This document shows, piece by piece, positions 1 to 6,171 of a DNA stretch of 15,208 nt. Made by a program: the position numbers and the translations under genes. Every line of letters starts with the position of its first letter. The stretch's first letter is position 1. The notes under the pieces were generated by a model. That model did no database searches and had not been told where the DNA came from. It saw only the letters and a program-made list of their open reading frames with translations. The DNA lies in assembly GCA_021818565.1 (NCBI GenBank), contig JAKATV010000474.1, positions 1-15,208 on the forward strand, written 5' to 3'. The DNA is from Planctomycetota bacterium (GTDB lineage Bacteria; Planctomycetota; Phycisphaerae; WQYP01).

Positions 1-2
1 GC

Positions 3-173
3 GGCGGCCGATGCACACAAGCTCTGGCCCAGATGATCTCCCGGACGCTGGTTCGGACGCAACGCCGCAATGTCGCTGCCGAACGCAGCCACCGCAAGCG
101 GACACTTCGACGTTTGCACACGCTGGGCCTGAAATTGAAGGACATGATAGTCTGCGATTGGAGCCACTTGTAG
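3..173 (+). CDS. C-terminal tail of an unrecognised protein (partial at window edge)
   Basis: One plus-strand frame is open from the window edge to a TAG at 171-173, giving 56 residues that end in DMIVCDWSHL. The stretch is rich in Arg, Lys and Leu, for example RTQRRNVAAERSHRKRTLRRL, and could be a basic helical tail. I recognise no family. The frame is favoured over the others because the residue mix is plausible and a hairpin follows the stop at 238-279. A second plus frame is also open to about 180 but reads as low-quality sequence. If real, the gene belongs to the integrative element whose integrase lies at 1203-2477. Confidence is low because only the end is visible. Confidence 0.3.
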   Translation, partial: GGRCTQALAQMISRTLVRTQRRNVAAERSHRKRTLRRLHTLGLKLKDMIVCDWSHL

Positions 174-237
174 CGTTGTAGTACTAATTGCGCGCAAGGA
201 ACATATTGTGAGGATGAGTTATGTGGCGGCCAAGATT

Positions 238-279
238 ACCCGCTTTGACCGTAGCAAACGCGGGGCGTTTTAAGCGGGT
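238..279. terminator. Nested inverted repeat between convergent genes
   Basis: An outer 8-bp perfect stem, ACCCGCTT (238-245) with AAGCGGGT (272-279), encloses an inner perfect stem, AAACGC (256-261) with GCGTTT (265-270), around a GGG loop. It lies between a plus-strand reading frame ending at 173 and a minus-strand gene ending at 327, where a bidirectional terminator would be expected. No long T-run follows on either strand, so termination is inferred; a protein-binding site is also possible. Confidence 0.35.
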
Positions 280-326
280 TGGCTAACGGTGGCGGGGATT
301 TGTAAAACGACATTCATTCCGAAAGG

Positions 327-575
327 CTAATCTTCACTTCCCGTGTTGCCAAACCGTTGACGGTGTCGCATGGCGATGGCGCTGCGGGTCTTGCTATCGC
401 CTTCCAGCCAGTAGAGAATCAGTGCCTCCAGTACCAGCTTGGGATTGGCCAGATGCCGGGCACAATCCTCTTCAAAGGATTCAAAGAGTTCGGTATTGAA
501 CCGATACGTTCTCTGGCTGGTCAGAGGTTTTCCGGAGGAGGCGGGGACTTTCGTTTTGATGCTTTTCTTTGCCAT
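327..575 (-). CDS. Ribbon-helix-helix type DNA-binding protein (putative)
   Basis: This 82-residue basic protein has a ribbon-helix-helix layout. A Lys/Ser-rich leader (1-20) is followed by a short strand with alternating residues (RTYRFNTEL, about 22-30), a helix (FESFEEDCARHL, about 31-42) and a second helix (PKLVLEALILYWLEG, about 45-59), then a basic tail. Such proteins usually act as dimeric repressors of plasmid or element genes and bind short inverted repeats. The start is fixed because the frame meets a stop 12 codons or fewer upstream; the ribosome binding site is weak. It is divergent from the DUF1580 gene at 742 and shares a 166-bp upstream region with it, so it could control itself, DUF1580 and the integrase. 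The family call rests on the secondary-structure pattern only. Confidence 0.5.
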   Translation of the reverse strand: MAKKSIKTKVPASSGKPLTSQRTYRFNTELFESFEEDCARHLANPKLVLEALILYWLEGDSKTRSAIAMRHRQRFGNTGSED

Positions 576-661
576 AAGGCATGGATCTTAACGGATACAA
601 CGTATAACCGCAAGATGAATGCTATAAAATAATACCATTAACTGTTGTGATGACATTGACT

Positions 662-690
662 TTGATTGTTTCTTCCGCATAAGCTATTAG
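662..690 (+). promoter_or_regulatory. Candidate promoter of the DUF1580 gene
   Basis: TTGATT (662-667) and TATTAG (685-690) are separated by 17 bp, giving a sigma70-like promoter whose predicted transcription start would fall near 697, right at the inverted repeat at 699-713. The match to consensus is moderate. Confidence 0.35.
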
Positions 691-698
691 GTATATGT

Positions 699-713
699 AC
701 GGTATTACACCGT
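699..713. promoter_or_regulatory. Inverted repeat (putative operator) upstream of DUF1580
   Basis: The sequence is ACGGT-ATTAC-ACCGT, a perfect 5-bp inverted repeat with a 5-bp spacer, placed over the predicted start of transcription of the DUF1580 gene. The same two arms, with a 4-bp spacer, form the core of the large palindrome upstream of the integrase (2504-2517). That recurrence in the only two regulatory regions close to the recombination genes makes an operator for one element-encoded regulator plausible. Confidence 0.45.
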
Positions 714-741
714 GGGATATTGATTTGAAATGGAGACATCC

Positions 742-1062
742 ATGATTGATCTGCATACTGAACAACTGGTACCCATTGGCCAAGTTCCCACTCTTTTGCC
801 ATCACGCCCCAATGGCCGACGGATTCACATCAGCGCCGTATACCGCTGGGTCCAACGTGGTGCACGCGGACGTCGGCTCGAGGCGATTCAGATTGGCGGC
901 ACCACGTACACCAGTCGGGAGGCGCTGCAACGGTTTGCAATCTCCAGAGATGCCCAGCCCGTTATGCTCCCAGTGACAACCGCGCGGCGGCAGAGGCAAA
1001 TTGAAGCAGCCAACAACAGAATTGCCGAAATCCTCAAGGGAAGCCGACCAGAGGACAATTGA
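742..1062 (+). CDS. DUF1580 family protein, excisionase-like helix-turn-helix
   Basis: This protein of about 106 residues starts MIDLHTEQLVPI and carries a segment typical of planctomycete DUF1580 proteins: a helical N-terminal part, then RRIHISAVYRWVQRGARGRRLEAIQIGGTTYTSREALQRF, which reads as a winged helix-turn-helix of the MerR/excisionase type (helix, S-x-x-x-RW recognition helix, then a wing ending in TSREAL). The C-terminal 35 residues form a basic helix. I chose the ATG at 742 over 730 because GGAG at 732-735 is ideally spaced (6 nt) and family members begin MIDL. It lies tail to tail with the tyrosine recombinase and probably steers excision or represses element genes. The biological role of DUF1580 is not established. 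Confidence 0.8.
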   Translation: MIDLHTEQLVPIGQVPTLLPSRPNGRRIHISAVYRWVQRGARGRRLEAIQIGGTTYTSREALQRFAISRDAQPVMLPVTTARRQRQIEAANNRIAEILKGSRPEDN

Positions 1063-1110
1063 CGGGCATGAGTAATTTATCCAGAGTGCATATTGCTGGA
1101 TATGGGCCGA

Positions 1111-1125
1111 AGATTCCATGAATCT
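1111..1125. repeat. Short perfect hairpin between DUF1580 and integrase
   Basis: AGATTC-CAT-GAATCT is a 6-bp inverted repeat with a 3-nt loop, located in the 140-bp gap between the convergent DUF1580 and integrase genes. It has no T-run and low GC content, so it is at best a weak terminator. Nothing else is visible in that gap. Confidence 0.25.
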
Positions 1126-1202
1126 CCGTTCCATAATCAGTTTGCCTCAGCCGATTAAACAGGGGACATGCTTTCAGATGGCACTTCGCAGGTTACAAAG
1201 CA

Positions 1203-2477
1203 TCACCCCACCTTGGCGATAATATCCGATGCCTTCTGGCGATCTAGCTCGGCATAAATCTCTGTAACCGCTACCGATTTATGGCCCAGAATCAGCCGGG
1301 CTGCTTCAATGCCGAAATCTTTACGAATATTGGTAGCCGCATTGTGTCGCAATTGATGCGGATGCCAATGGTGGGCTTTCCGCCACGCTTTTAATTCAGC
1401 GCGTTCTTCGGGGGTCAGTTGCTCCAATGCGCGTCCTGCATATTTTGGCCAGGGAAAGGCCCTGTCGCAGCCATAGTTGATGGCGCGGCGATAACTGTTC
1501 ACATCGTAGCAGATCCCCGGTTTACGTTTGGGCTGGCGGGCACAGTGCGTGCCGGGCCGATTGCCGCATGACAAAGGGGTCTTCCGGGTGACGGTAAGCT
1601 TATCGCGTCGTTCCTTATCCGCTTCTAATGGACTAAACAAATAATCATCGTCAGCCCGGTTCAGGAAAGGCATGACGAATTTTTGTGCCTGAGGCCCAAG
1701 GTAGATGCTGCGTTCAATGCCATGATGTTCCGTCTTATGGGATTCTGGCCGATATAGCCAGACCGCTCCGGTTGTATCAATGTCGCGGCGTCGCATTTGA
1801 ATCACTTCCCCGGGACGCATGGCCGTGAGAAGTTGAAGCTGGATCATCGCCCAGACCTGTCGCGATACGTATGGCTCAATTGCGGTAATCAGGGATTCCG
1901 GCGCTGGCTTAACCGGATCGGATTCGCGCACGCTACAACGGCCACGTTTGAGCGGCGCGACAGCCCGCAATGCCTCCAAGGTGCTGGAGCGAACCAACTC
2001 GTTCTCCACACCCCATTTGAAGATACGGCGGATGCGATTGACGAGACGATTGATCAGAGTACGACATAGCCCATTATCAATCATCTTCTGGCGCACGGCC
2101 TTCAAACTACTCGGACCAAACACTTCAACAGCGGTTGTGCCATAGAGAGCGACGAGTGGTTTGAACGAAAATCTCAACGCATGTAATTCGCTTGTCGGTT
2201 TTAGATTCTTAACGTAATAGCCGCTTGCAAACACCCAATATTGGGAGATCAATTCATTAATTGTGACGCCTTGATCTTTACCGTTCTTGCTTACAGATTT
2301 CTCCATTATCTGTCGTTGATTGGCAAGCCACTCTTGAATGAGTCGGTCATACTCCGCCCGGCTCTCAGGTGCGTTGAATGAACCCAGGTAATAATCTCTT
2401 CCGCTCAGTGTTACCACTGCTTGGCGGGACGAACGGTGTAACCGATACGAAGGAAGTTTCTGCTTGAGTCGAGGCAT
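1203..2477 (-). CDS. Tyrosine recombinase / site-specific integrase
   Basis: This intact 424-residue phage-type integrase has an N-terminal arm-binding-like part (1-70), a SAM-like core-binding domain (about 70-165) and a catalytic domain (about 190-420). The active-site set is complete: R221 in TAMRPGE, a candidate K248 in SHKTE, H374 and R377 in HPHQLRH, H399 in LGH and the nucleophile Y408 in TEIYAE. The catalytic domain carries a long insertion of about 75 residues (about 285-360, with RNRPGTHC and PKRKPGICYD-like stretches) between the lysine and the HxLRH box. GGAG lies 6 nt before the ATG. The start is 119 bp from the 3' end of tRNA-Arg, the classical arrangement of an element inserted in a tRNA gene. 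A perfect 26-bp palindrome covers the probable promoter, so expression is likely repressed. Confidence 0.93.
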   Translation of the reverse strand: MPRLKQKLPSYRLHRSSRQAVVTLSGRDYYLGSFNAPESRAEYDRLIQEWLANQRQIMEKSVSKNGKDQGVTINELISQYWVFASGYYVKNLKPTSELHALRFSFKPLVALYGTTAVEVFGPSSLKAVRQKMIDNGLCRTLINRLVNRIRRIFKWGVENELVRSSTLEALRAVAPLKRGRCSVRESDPVKPAPESLITAIEPYVSRQVWAMIQLQLLTAMRPGEVIQMRRRDIDTTGAVWLYRPESHKTEHHGIERSIYLGPQAQKFVMPFLNRADDDYLFSPLEADKERRDKLTVTRKTPLSCGNRPGTHCARQPKRKPGICYDVNSYRRAINYGCDRAFPWPKYAGRALEQLTPEERAELKAWRKAHHWHPHQLRHNAATNIRKDFGIEAARLILGHKSVAVTEIYAELDRQKASDIIAKVG

Positions 2478-2497
2478 AAATGGCTCCTTTGGTCAGA

Positions 2498-2523
2498 GCC
2501 AAAACGGTATATACCGTTTTGGC
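2498..2523. promoter_or_regulatory. Perfect 26-bp palindrome upstream of integrase (putative operator)
   Basis: Each 13-bp half is the exact reverse complement of the other; the left half reads GCCAAAACGGTAT. The centre contains TATATA, which could serve as a -10 box for the integrase on the minus strand, and the palindrome ends 21 bp from the ATG with the ribosome binding site between. The inner arms ACGGT (2504-2508) and ACCGT (2513-2517) match those at 699-713. No T-run follows, so a terminator is unlikely. Most likely a repressor site; a recombinase arm site is the alternative. Confidence 0.6.
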
Positions 2524-2596
2524 GGGGACTCATGAGCCGCATTCCCCGACGCAGGGAAGTTCGCTAAGTACAGCGATCAGCAACACTTATATCTAC

Positions 2597-2670
2597 TGCG
2601 CCCGGCAGGACTCGAACCTGCAACCTCGTGGTTCGAAGCCACGCGCTCTATCCAATTGCGCTACGGGCGC
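2597..2670 (-). tRNA. tRNA-Arg (anticodon TCG)
   Basis: The minus strand folds into a full cloverleaf. The acceptor stem pairs GCGCCCG (2670-2664) with CGGGCGC (2604-2598), with A as discriminator at 2597. The D-arm region is AGCGCAATTGGATAGAGCG, the anticodon stem CGTGG/CCACG holds loop CTTCGAA with anticodon TCG at 2636-2634, and the T arm contains GGTTCGAGTCC. CCA is not encoded. The 3' end faces the integrase, so this gene is the probable attachment site of the element to its left. A repeat of the tRNA 3' end was not found in positions 1-1200, so the other attachment site lies outside. Confidence 0.95.
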
Positions 2671-2701
2671 TCAAACGAACCGCAGAGAGTTTACCGGCAA
2701 A

Positions 2702-3739
2702 TCACTTCCGGTGAAACTGTGCATCAAAAACAATGGCACTGGGCGCGAAATCCAGCTTCCGGACAAATGCCGCCGCCTCGGTTGCGCCGTGTTCACGGTC
2801 CATGTTCTGGTCTTCCCATTCCACCGACAGGGGGCCTTGATACTGAATTTCATTTAAGGCTCGGATAATTTGTTCAAAATTCACGCTGCCCCGGCCCAAT
2901 GATCGGAATTCCCAGAACCTCTCCGGATGGCCGAAGGGCAGGTGACTCCCGAATACGCCGCTGCGTCGGGGCACCGGGCTTACCCATGCGTCTTTCATGT
3001 GGACATGATAAATCCGGTCACGAAATTCCCGAATAAATTCAACATAGTCCACCGATTGATAGATCAAATGGGATGGATCAAAATTAAAGCCAAACGCTTT
3101 TCTACCACCCAGAGCATCCACCGCCATTTTCGCGCTGGCAATATCAAAAGCAATTTCTGTCGGATGGGCCTCCAGGGCGAACACCACATCATACTGATCA
3201 AAAACATCCAGAATCGGATTCCACTGATGGGCGAAATCAGAAAAGCCGTTCTCAATCTGGTGCGGCAGCACGGGTGGAAAGCTGTATACAAGATGCCAGA
3301 TGCCGCTGCCGGTAAACCCGTTGACCACGGCCCGGCGCAATTGTTTTTTTACCGTGGCCGGTGCGGCATCAAAAAATTTCCGCGCCGCCTGAGCCGTGAG
3401 TTTCATTTCTTCCGCAGCGCGTTGCCGCACGCCCGAAGGATCACCATTTCCCCAAACATGGGCCGGCAAAATGGCTTTGTGCCGCTGGTCGATATTGTCA
3501 CATACCGCCTGCCCGACCAGATGGTTGCTTATGGCAAAGCATTTCAAGCCATAACGCGTAAGCGTATCCCATTTCTTTTTAATATAACTCCGCTGCTCCA
3601 GCGCCCGGTGCACATCAAAATGATCGCCCCAGCACGCCAGCTCGAGACCATCATAGCCGAACGCCTTGGCTTTTTTGCACAGCGATTCCAAGGGAACATC
3701 CGCCCATTGCCCGGTGAAAAGTGTTACAGCTCTGGCCAT
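2702..3739 (-). CDS. Sugar phosphate isomerase/epimerase, xylose-isomerase-like TIM barrel
   Basis: This 345-residue protein has the AP endonuclease 2 / xylose-isomerase-like barrel fold. It starts MARAVTLFTGQWADVPLESL and carries FGYDGLELACWGDHF near 27-41. Probable divalent-metal ligands are E190 (ALEAHPTE), D221 with H224 (NFDPSHL), H247 (HVHMKDA) and E307 in VEWEDQNMDREHG, a C-terminal signature of many sugar phosphate isomerase/epimerase proteins. It probably isomerises or epimerises a sugar or inositol derivative in the cytosol; the substrate cannot be read from sequence. Start at 3739 is preferred (GGAG about 10 nt upstream); an in-frame ATG at 3760 would add seven residues. It lies 76 bp downstream of the MarR gene on the same strand, so MarR may control it. 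It ends 31 bp from tRNA-Arg. Confidence 0.88.
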   Translation of the reverse strand: MARAVTLFTGQWADVPLESLCKKAKAFGYDGLELACWGDHFDVHRALEQRSYIKKKWDTLTRYGLKCFAISNHLVGQAVCDNIDQRHKAILPAHVWGNGDPSGVRQRAAEEMKLTAQAARKFFDAAPATVKKQLRRAVVNGFTGSGIWHLVYSFPPVLPHQIENGFSDFAHQWNPILDVFDQYDVVFALEAHPTEIAFDIASAKMAVDALGGRKAFGFNFDPSHLIYQSVDYVEFIREFRDRIYHVHMKDAWVSPVPRRSGVFGSHLPFGHPERFWEFRSLGRGSVNFEQIIRALNEIQYQGPLSVEWEDQNMDREHGATEAAAFVRKLDFAPSAIVFDAQFHRK

Positions 3740-3803
3740 AATGGTGTTGCTCCAAATCATAACTTCCCGGTTGGGAATTTATGAACAATCAGACAACCCG
3801 GAA

Positions 3804-3823
3804 TTGCAATTAATGCTATGCAA
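3804..3823. promoter_or_regulatory. 20-bp inverted repeat upstream of the sugar isomerase
   Basis: TTGCA (3804-3808) and TGCAA (3819-3823) form a perfect 5-bp inverted repeat around a 10-bp AT-rich centre. It overlaps the stop codon of the MarR gene and lies 65 bp upstream of the isomerase start. It has the same 5-10-5 geometry as the repeat upstream of the MarR gene (4361-4380), although the arms differ. This is a candidate MarR-type operator. Confidence 0.3.
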
Positions 3824-4301
3824 CTCCCTCTTCGGTAACGTCATAGCGATCATAAAGTTTTCTCATTTGGCCGCAGACGCGGATGAAATCCAACCGATCT
3901 TTTTCCGTTAACCGGCTTAAAAGTTCCAGCGTGCGGCCAATGCGGGAACTGATAAAATCTGAATGCGCCGTTCGGCCATCAGCGGTGAGGCGCACGTCAA
4001 TTTTGCGTTTATCATCCTGATTGAGTTCACACCGGATGAGGGGGGCGTCAAAATCATTTTCCAGAGATCGGATAATGCGTGACATCTGGGCAGGCACCAC
4101 GTGAATAGCCCGTTGTAAATCACCGACGGTTTGCGGCTCTCCGTGGGTGACAATGCAATCAAGCGTGAGAAATTGCGATTCTGAAAGTTCCTCTTCTCCC
4201 AGGTGCCGCGTGGCCAGGCGCTGCCGCCAGGACATTTTAGTAAGGCTGAAAATTTCATCCGCCATTTGTTTTAGCGATTCATCAGGGCGATGATCCGTCA
4301 T
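3816..4301 (-). CDS. MarR family transcriptional regulator
   Basis: This 161-residue protein has the usual MarR length and layout: an N-terminal dimerisation helix (about 8-30), a winged helix-turn-helix (about 45-110) with recognition helix VPAQMSRIIRSLE (69-81) and the wing NQDDKRKIDVRLTADG (94-109) that marks the family, then a C-terminal dimerisation helix. It binds DNA as a dimer and often responds to small phenolic or oxidising ligands; the ligand here is unknown. ATG at 4301 is chosen because GGAG sits 5 nt upstream and residues before it are atypical. It heads a possible operon with the sugar isomerase. A TATAAT box and an inverted repeat lie upstream, so it may control itself. Confidence 0.9.
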   Translation of the reverse strand: MTDHRPDESLKQMADEIFSLTKMSWRQRLATRHLGEEELSESQFLTLDCIVTHGEPQTVGDLQRAIHVVPAQMSRIIRSLENDFDAPLIRCELNQDDKRKIDVRLTADGRTAHSDFISSRIGRTLELLSRLTEKDRLDFIRVCGQMRKLYDRYDVTEEGVA

Positions 4302-4345
4302 GGGCGCTCCAAATTCCGCGAAATACCAAATACTACGCAACGAGA

Positions 4346-4380
4346 ATTATATTAACGTGATGTAAAATAATCTCATTACA
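4346..4380 (-). promoter_or_regulatory. MarR promoter with putative operator
   Basis: On the minus strand a perfect TATAAT (-10) occupies 4351-4346, about 45 bp before the MarR start. No good -35 box is seen at the right distance; instead the inverted repeat TGTAA (4361-4365) / TTACA (4376-4380) with a 10-bp spacer covers that position. A protein bound there would block or recruit RNA polymerase, which fits autoregulation. Confidence 0.4.
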
Positions 4381-4413
4381 GGGGTTTTGTCAAAGTGATT
4401 CCGCGGTAAAGGC

Positions 4414-4449
4414 AAAAAAAAGTGATGCAGGTTCGAGGCCCTGCACCAC
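4414..4449 (-). terminator. Intrinsic (rho-independent) terminator
   Basis: Read on the minus strand, GTGGTGCAGG (4449-4440) pairs with CCTGCATCAC (4431-4422) with a single G-U pair around a loop of 8 nt, followed at once by eight T (4421-4414). It lies about 35 bp after the stop codon of the small membrane protein and ends the pseudopilin transcript. The textbook structure makes the call secure. Confidence 0.88.
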
Positions 4450-4482
4450 GTTTTAAGGAAGTAGCTATTTTGTCCCGGCGAA

Positions 4483-5085
4483 TCAGCGGCTGTTATGCAT
4501 GGCCATGAAGAAACCAATTCTGGCGGCGCGCATTTGCGGGTTGGCTCCGTTGATAAGACGATTCGCCATCATCTGCGGAAAACGAGTGGCAAAGTTGCCG
4601 CGGCCACCTGGGCCACCGCGGTGCCCCCCTGGCCCTCCGCCGGGACCACCGGCGGCGCGCTGCTGCTTCCATCGGGCACGCATCGCGGCAAAGCGCGCTT
4701 TGGCCGCGGCTATAATGGCGGCCTGCTGCGCCGCGTTGGCATGAGCAAACGCAAGGAAAAAAGCCTGCATTTGAATGCGACGTTTCATGAACATGGCGTG
4801 GCGTTGTGCCGCGGTCATTTTGCGCCAATCCCCGCGATGAAAGCCGGCGGGCGGCCCAAACATGGGGAATTGCGGTATCTGACCTTTCCAACTGGCCAGC
4901 ACCTTTGCGACCTGCGGTGCGACATTATCGCGCGGGGCCGCAGCCCGGGTCCGCATAAACATCCAACCATATACCACGACAATGGCCAGAAGCAAGGCCG
5001 CGAGCGTAACAATTTGCCTGCGCTCCTTGATCACTTTTGTGGTAGCCGTCCATCGCTTACTGATTTTCTGTTTGAGGCTGGCCAT
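4483..5085 (-). CDS. Small membrane-anchored protein with glycine-rich segment, function unknown
   Basis: This 200-residue protein has a basic cytoplasmic N-terminus, one membrane segment (about 24-44, IVTLAALLLAIVVVYGWMF) and a basic extracytoplasmic domain. The domain has a Met/Arg/Ala-rich helical part with MTAAQRHAMFMKRRIQMQ, loosely like Spy/CpxP-type LTxxQ helices, and then a glycine-rich stretch (about 145-165, repeats of GGPGG). I cannot assign a family. ATG at 5085 is chosen over 5097 because GGAG lies 6 nt before it. It is 30 bp downstream of the pseudopilin and upstream of a strong terminator, so the two are probably co-transcribed and may act together at the cell envelope. The Met/Arg richness could suit a periplasmic chaperone-like role, but that is a guess. 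Confidence 0.65.
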   Translation of the reverse strand: MASLKQKISKRWTATTKVIKERRQIVTLAALLLAIVVVYGWMFMRTRAAAPRDNVAPQVAKVLASWKGQIPQFPMFGPPAGFHRGDWRKMTAAQRHAMFMKRRIQMQAFFLAFAHANAAQQAAIIAAAKARFAAMRARWKQQRAAGGPGGGPGGHRGGPGGRGNFATRFPQMMANRLINGANPQMRAARIGFFMAMHNSR

Positions 5086-5115
5086 AATAAACTCCATTCT
5101 TTGAAATATGCTGGT

Positions 5116-5853
5116 TTATTGATGTCTCATATTCCACAGCGATTGTCCGGCCTTTGAGGAAATATCCAGTGCGCTGCCAACGTGCCAATCGGCGAATAGT
5201 ATGTTGACGGAATCCGGATTATGCGACGGGCCGTGAAAGGTGCTCATATCAGCCAACACCCAAACACCTGAGGACTGCAGCAGTTGATATACATTGATGC
5301 GGTGGGCAGGTGGTCCGACCATATAGTTGGTAATTCGATCGCCGGACAGCGGCATGTCATATTGGTAACTTGTGCCTTCCCCAAGGAAGTAGGATTGATA
5401 CGTTTTGCCGTTGATCGGATCAGAAAATCCATTAACATCAGCCGGGCAATCCCAGGCATCTGCCGCACCGCGATCATTGGCGGTGGGGACGTAATTGGGC
5501 GTAGGGATAATTGCCGGCGGTAGCACACCACCAATCACACTCTGAATCGGTGACGGGCCGAATCCCTGAGGATTAGAGGTTGCGGAGTCAACGATCACAC
5601 CATCAGCGCACGCTACAAAATTGGGTGTGTCCGGTATCATGGTGCAAGCCGGAAAAATCTCATTACTTTCACTTTGCATGTACGCCGCAAATAACTCGCC
5701 GATGCTGTGCAATTGAGCCGCGCACGCCGTTCGCTTGGCATCTTGCTGCGCGAGTTGCAGGGCTGGCATCAATAAGCCGATTAACAAGGCAATGATGCTG
5801 ATGACTACCAGCAACTCAATAAGAGTGAAGCCGCGATGATTAGCTGACTTCAT
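5116..5853 (-). CDS. Type II secretion / type IV pilus-like pseudopilin (PulG-type, planctomycete family)
   Basis: This 245-residue protein begins MKSANHRGFTLIELLVVISIIALLIG. That is a class III prepilin signal, cut by prepilin peptidase after G8, leaving F9 as the methylated first residue and E13 as the conserved Glu5 of the mature protein. A hydrophobic helix (9-30) is followed by a helical spine and a globular domain. The C-terminus has SHNPDSVNILFADWHVGSA, a variant of the H-X9-DG motif common in planctomycete pseudopilins: here the spacing is ten and DG is DW. It would be a subunit of an envelope pseudopilus. The start is set by AGAGGAG 6 nt upstream of the ATG, and the reading frame remains open upstream to 6090 without a usable start signal. 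The next gene follows after 30 bp. Confidence 0.88.
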   Translation of the reverse strand: MKSANHRGFTLIELLVVISIIALLIGLLMPALQLAQQDAKRTACAAQLHSIGELFAAYMQSESNEIFPACTMIPDTPNFVACADGVIVDSATSNPQGFGPSPIQSVIGGVLPPAIIPTPNYVPTANDRGAADAWDCPADVNGFSDPINGKTYQSYFLGEGTSYQYDMPLSGDRITNYMVGPPAHRINVYQLLQSSGVWVLADMSTFHGPSHNPDSVNILFADWHVGSALDISSKAGQSLWNMRHQ

Positions 5854-6171
5854 GGGAAGCTCCTCTGCGTAAAACAACACAAACTGACACCAAGCCCTAC
5901 GCTTGGCGGCCTGAAAAGTTGCATAAGCGCAATATTCGTTTTTATGGGAAACCGTTCCATCCAGCGTACCCCGCAGACCCCGCTTGTCGCAGGAGCCTTC
6001 CGGAGTAATGGCCGCTTGGCGACGGTGCGATTTATGGCTGCCGTCCGATGGCGGCGACGATGGCCGGCAATAATATGCCGATTTGACCATTAAGTTAAAC
6101 GGACGGATAATTTTGACGCGTTGCGGACCTTATGGGCCGGGCGCTATGACTGTTTTTGAGGCGAATTTTCC
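5854..6171. other. 318-bp divergent intergenic region (leader and promoters)
   Basis: This gap separates the divergently read pseudopilin and lipoprotein genes. On the minus strand a hairpin at 5908-5888 (CGCCAAGC / GCTTGGTG, loop GTAGG, one G-U pair) lies 35 bp before the pseudopilin start, in what would be its leader; no T-run follows. On the plus strand the lipoprotein promoter is at 6083-6111. Several GC-rich near-repeats (GGCGGCGACGATGGCC) occupy 6000-6070. I see no RNA gene family or further gene that I can support. Confidence 0.4.
6083..6111 (+). promoter_or_regulatory. Sigma70-like promoter of the lipoprotein operon
   Basis: TTGACC (6083-6088) and GATAAT (6106-6111) are separated by exactly 17 bp, five of six matches to each consensus. 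Transcription would start near 6118, about 54 bp before the first gene at 6172. Confidence 0.6.

Noticed and set aside
1..1200. Repeat of the tRNA-Arg 3' end (second attachment site)
   Set aside because: No match to the sequence at 2597-2640 was seen in this part, so the other end of the element is not in the window.
2498..2523. Intrinsic terminator instead of operator
   Set aside because: The palindrome has no loop and no T-run after it on either strand, and it lies between promoter region and start codon of the integrase.
2480..2857. Plus-strand open frame across the tRNA
   Set aside because: It runs through the antisense strand of tRNA-Arg, so translation there is a chance product.
2927..3784. 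Plus-strand open frame opposite the sugar isomerase
   Set aside because: Antisense to a gene with a complete active-site pattern; no motif of its own.
4495..5157. Plus-strand open frame over the glycine-rich protein
   Set aside because: GC-rich antisense shadow; the minus-strand gene has a ribosome binding site, membrane segment and terminator.
5854..6090. In-frame upstream extension of the pseudopilin
   Set aside because: The prepilin signal must be near the N-terminus and AGAGGAG marks the ATG at 5853; the extension reads as low-quality sequence.
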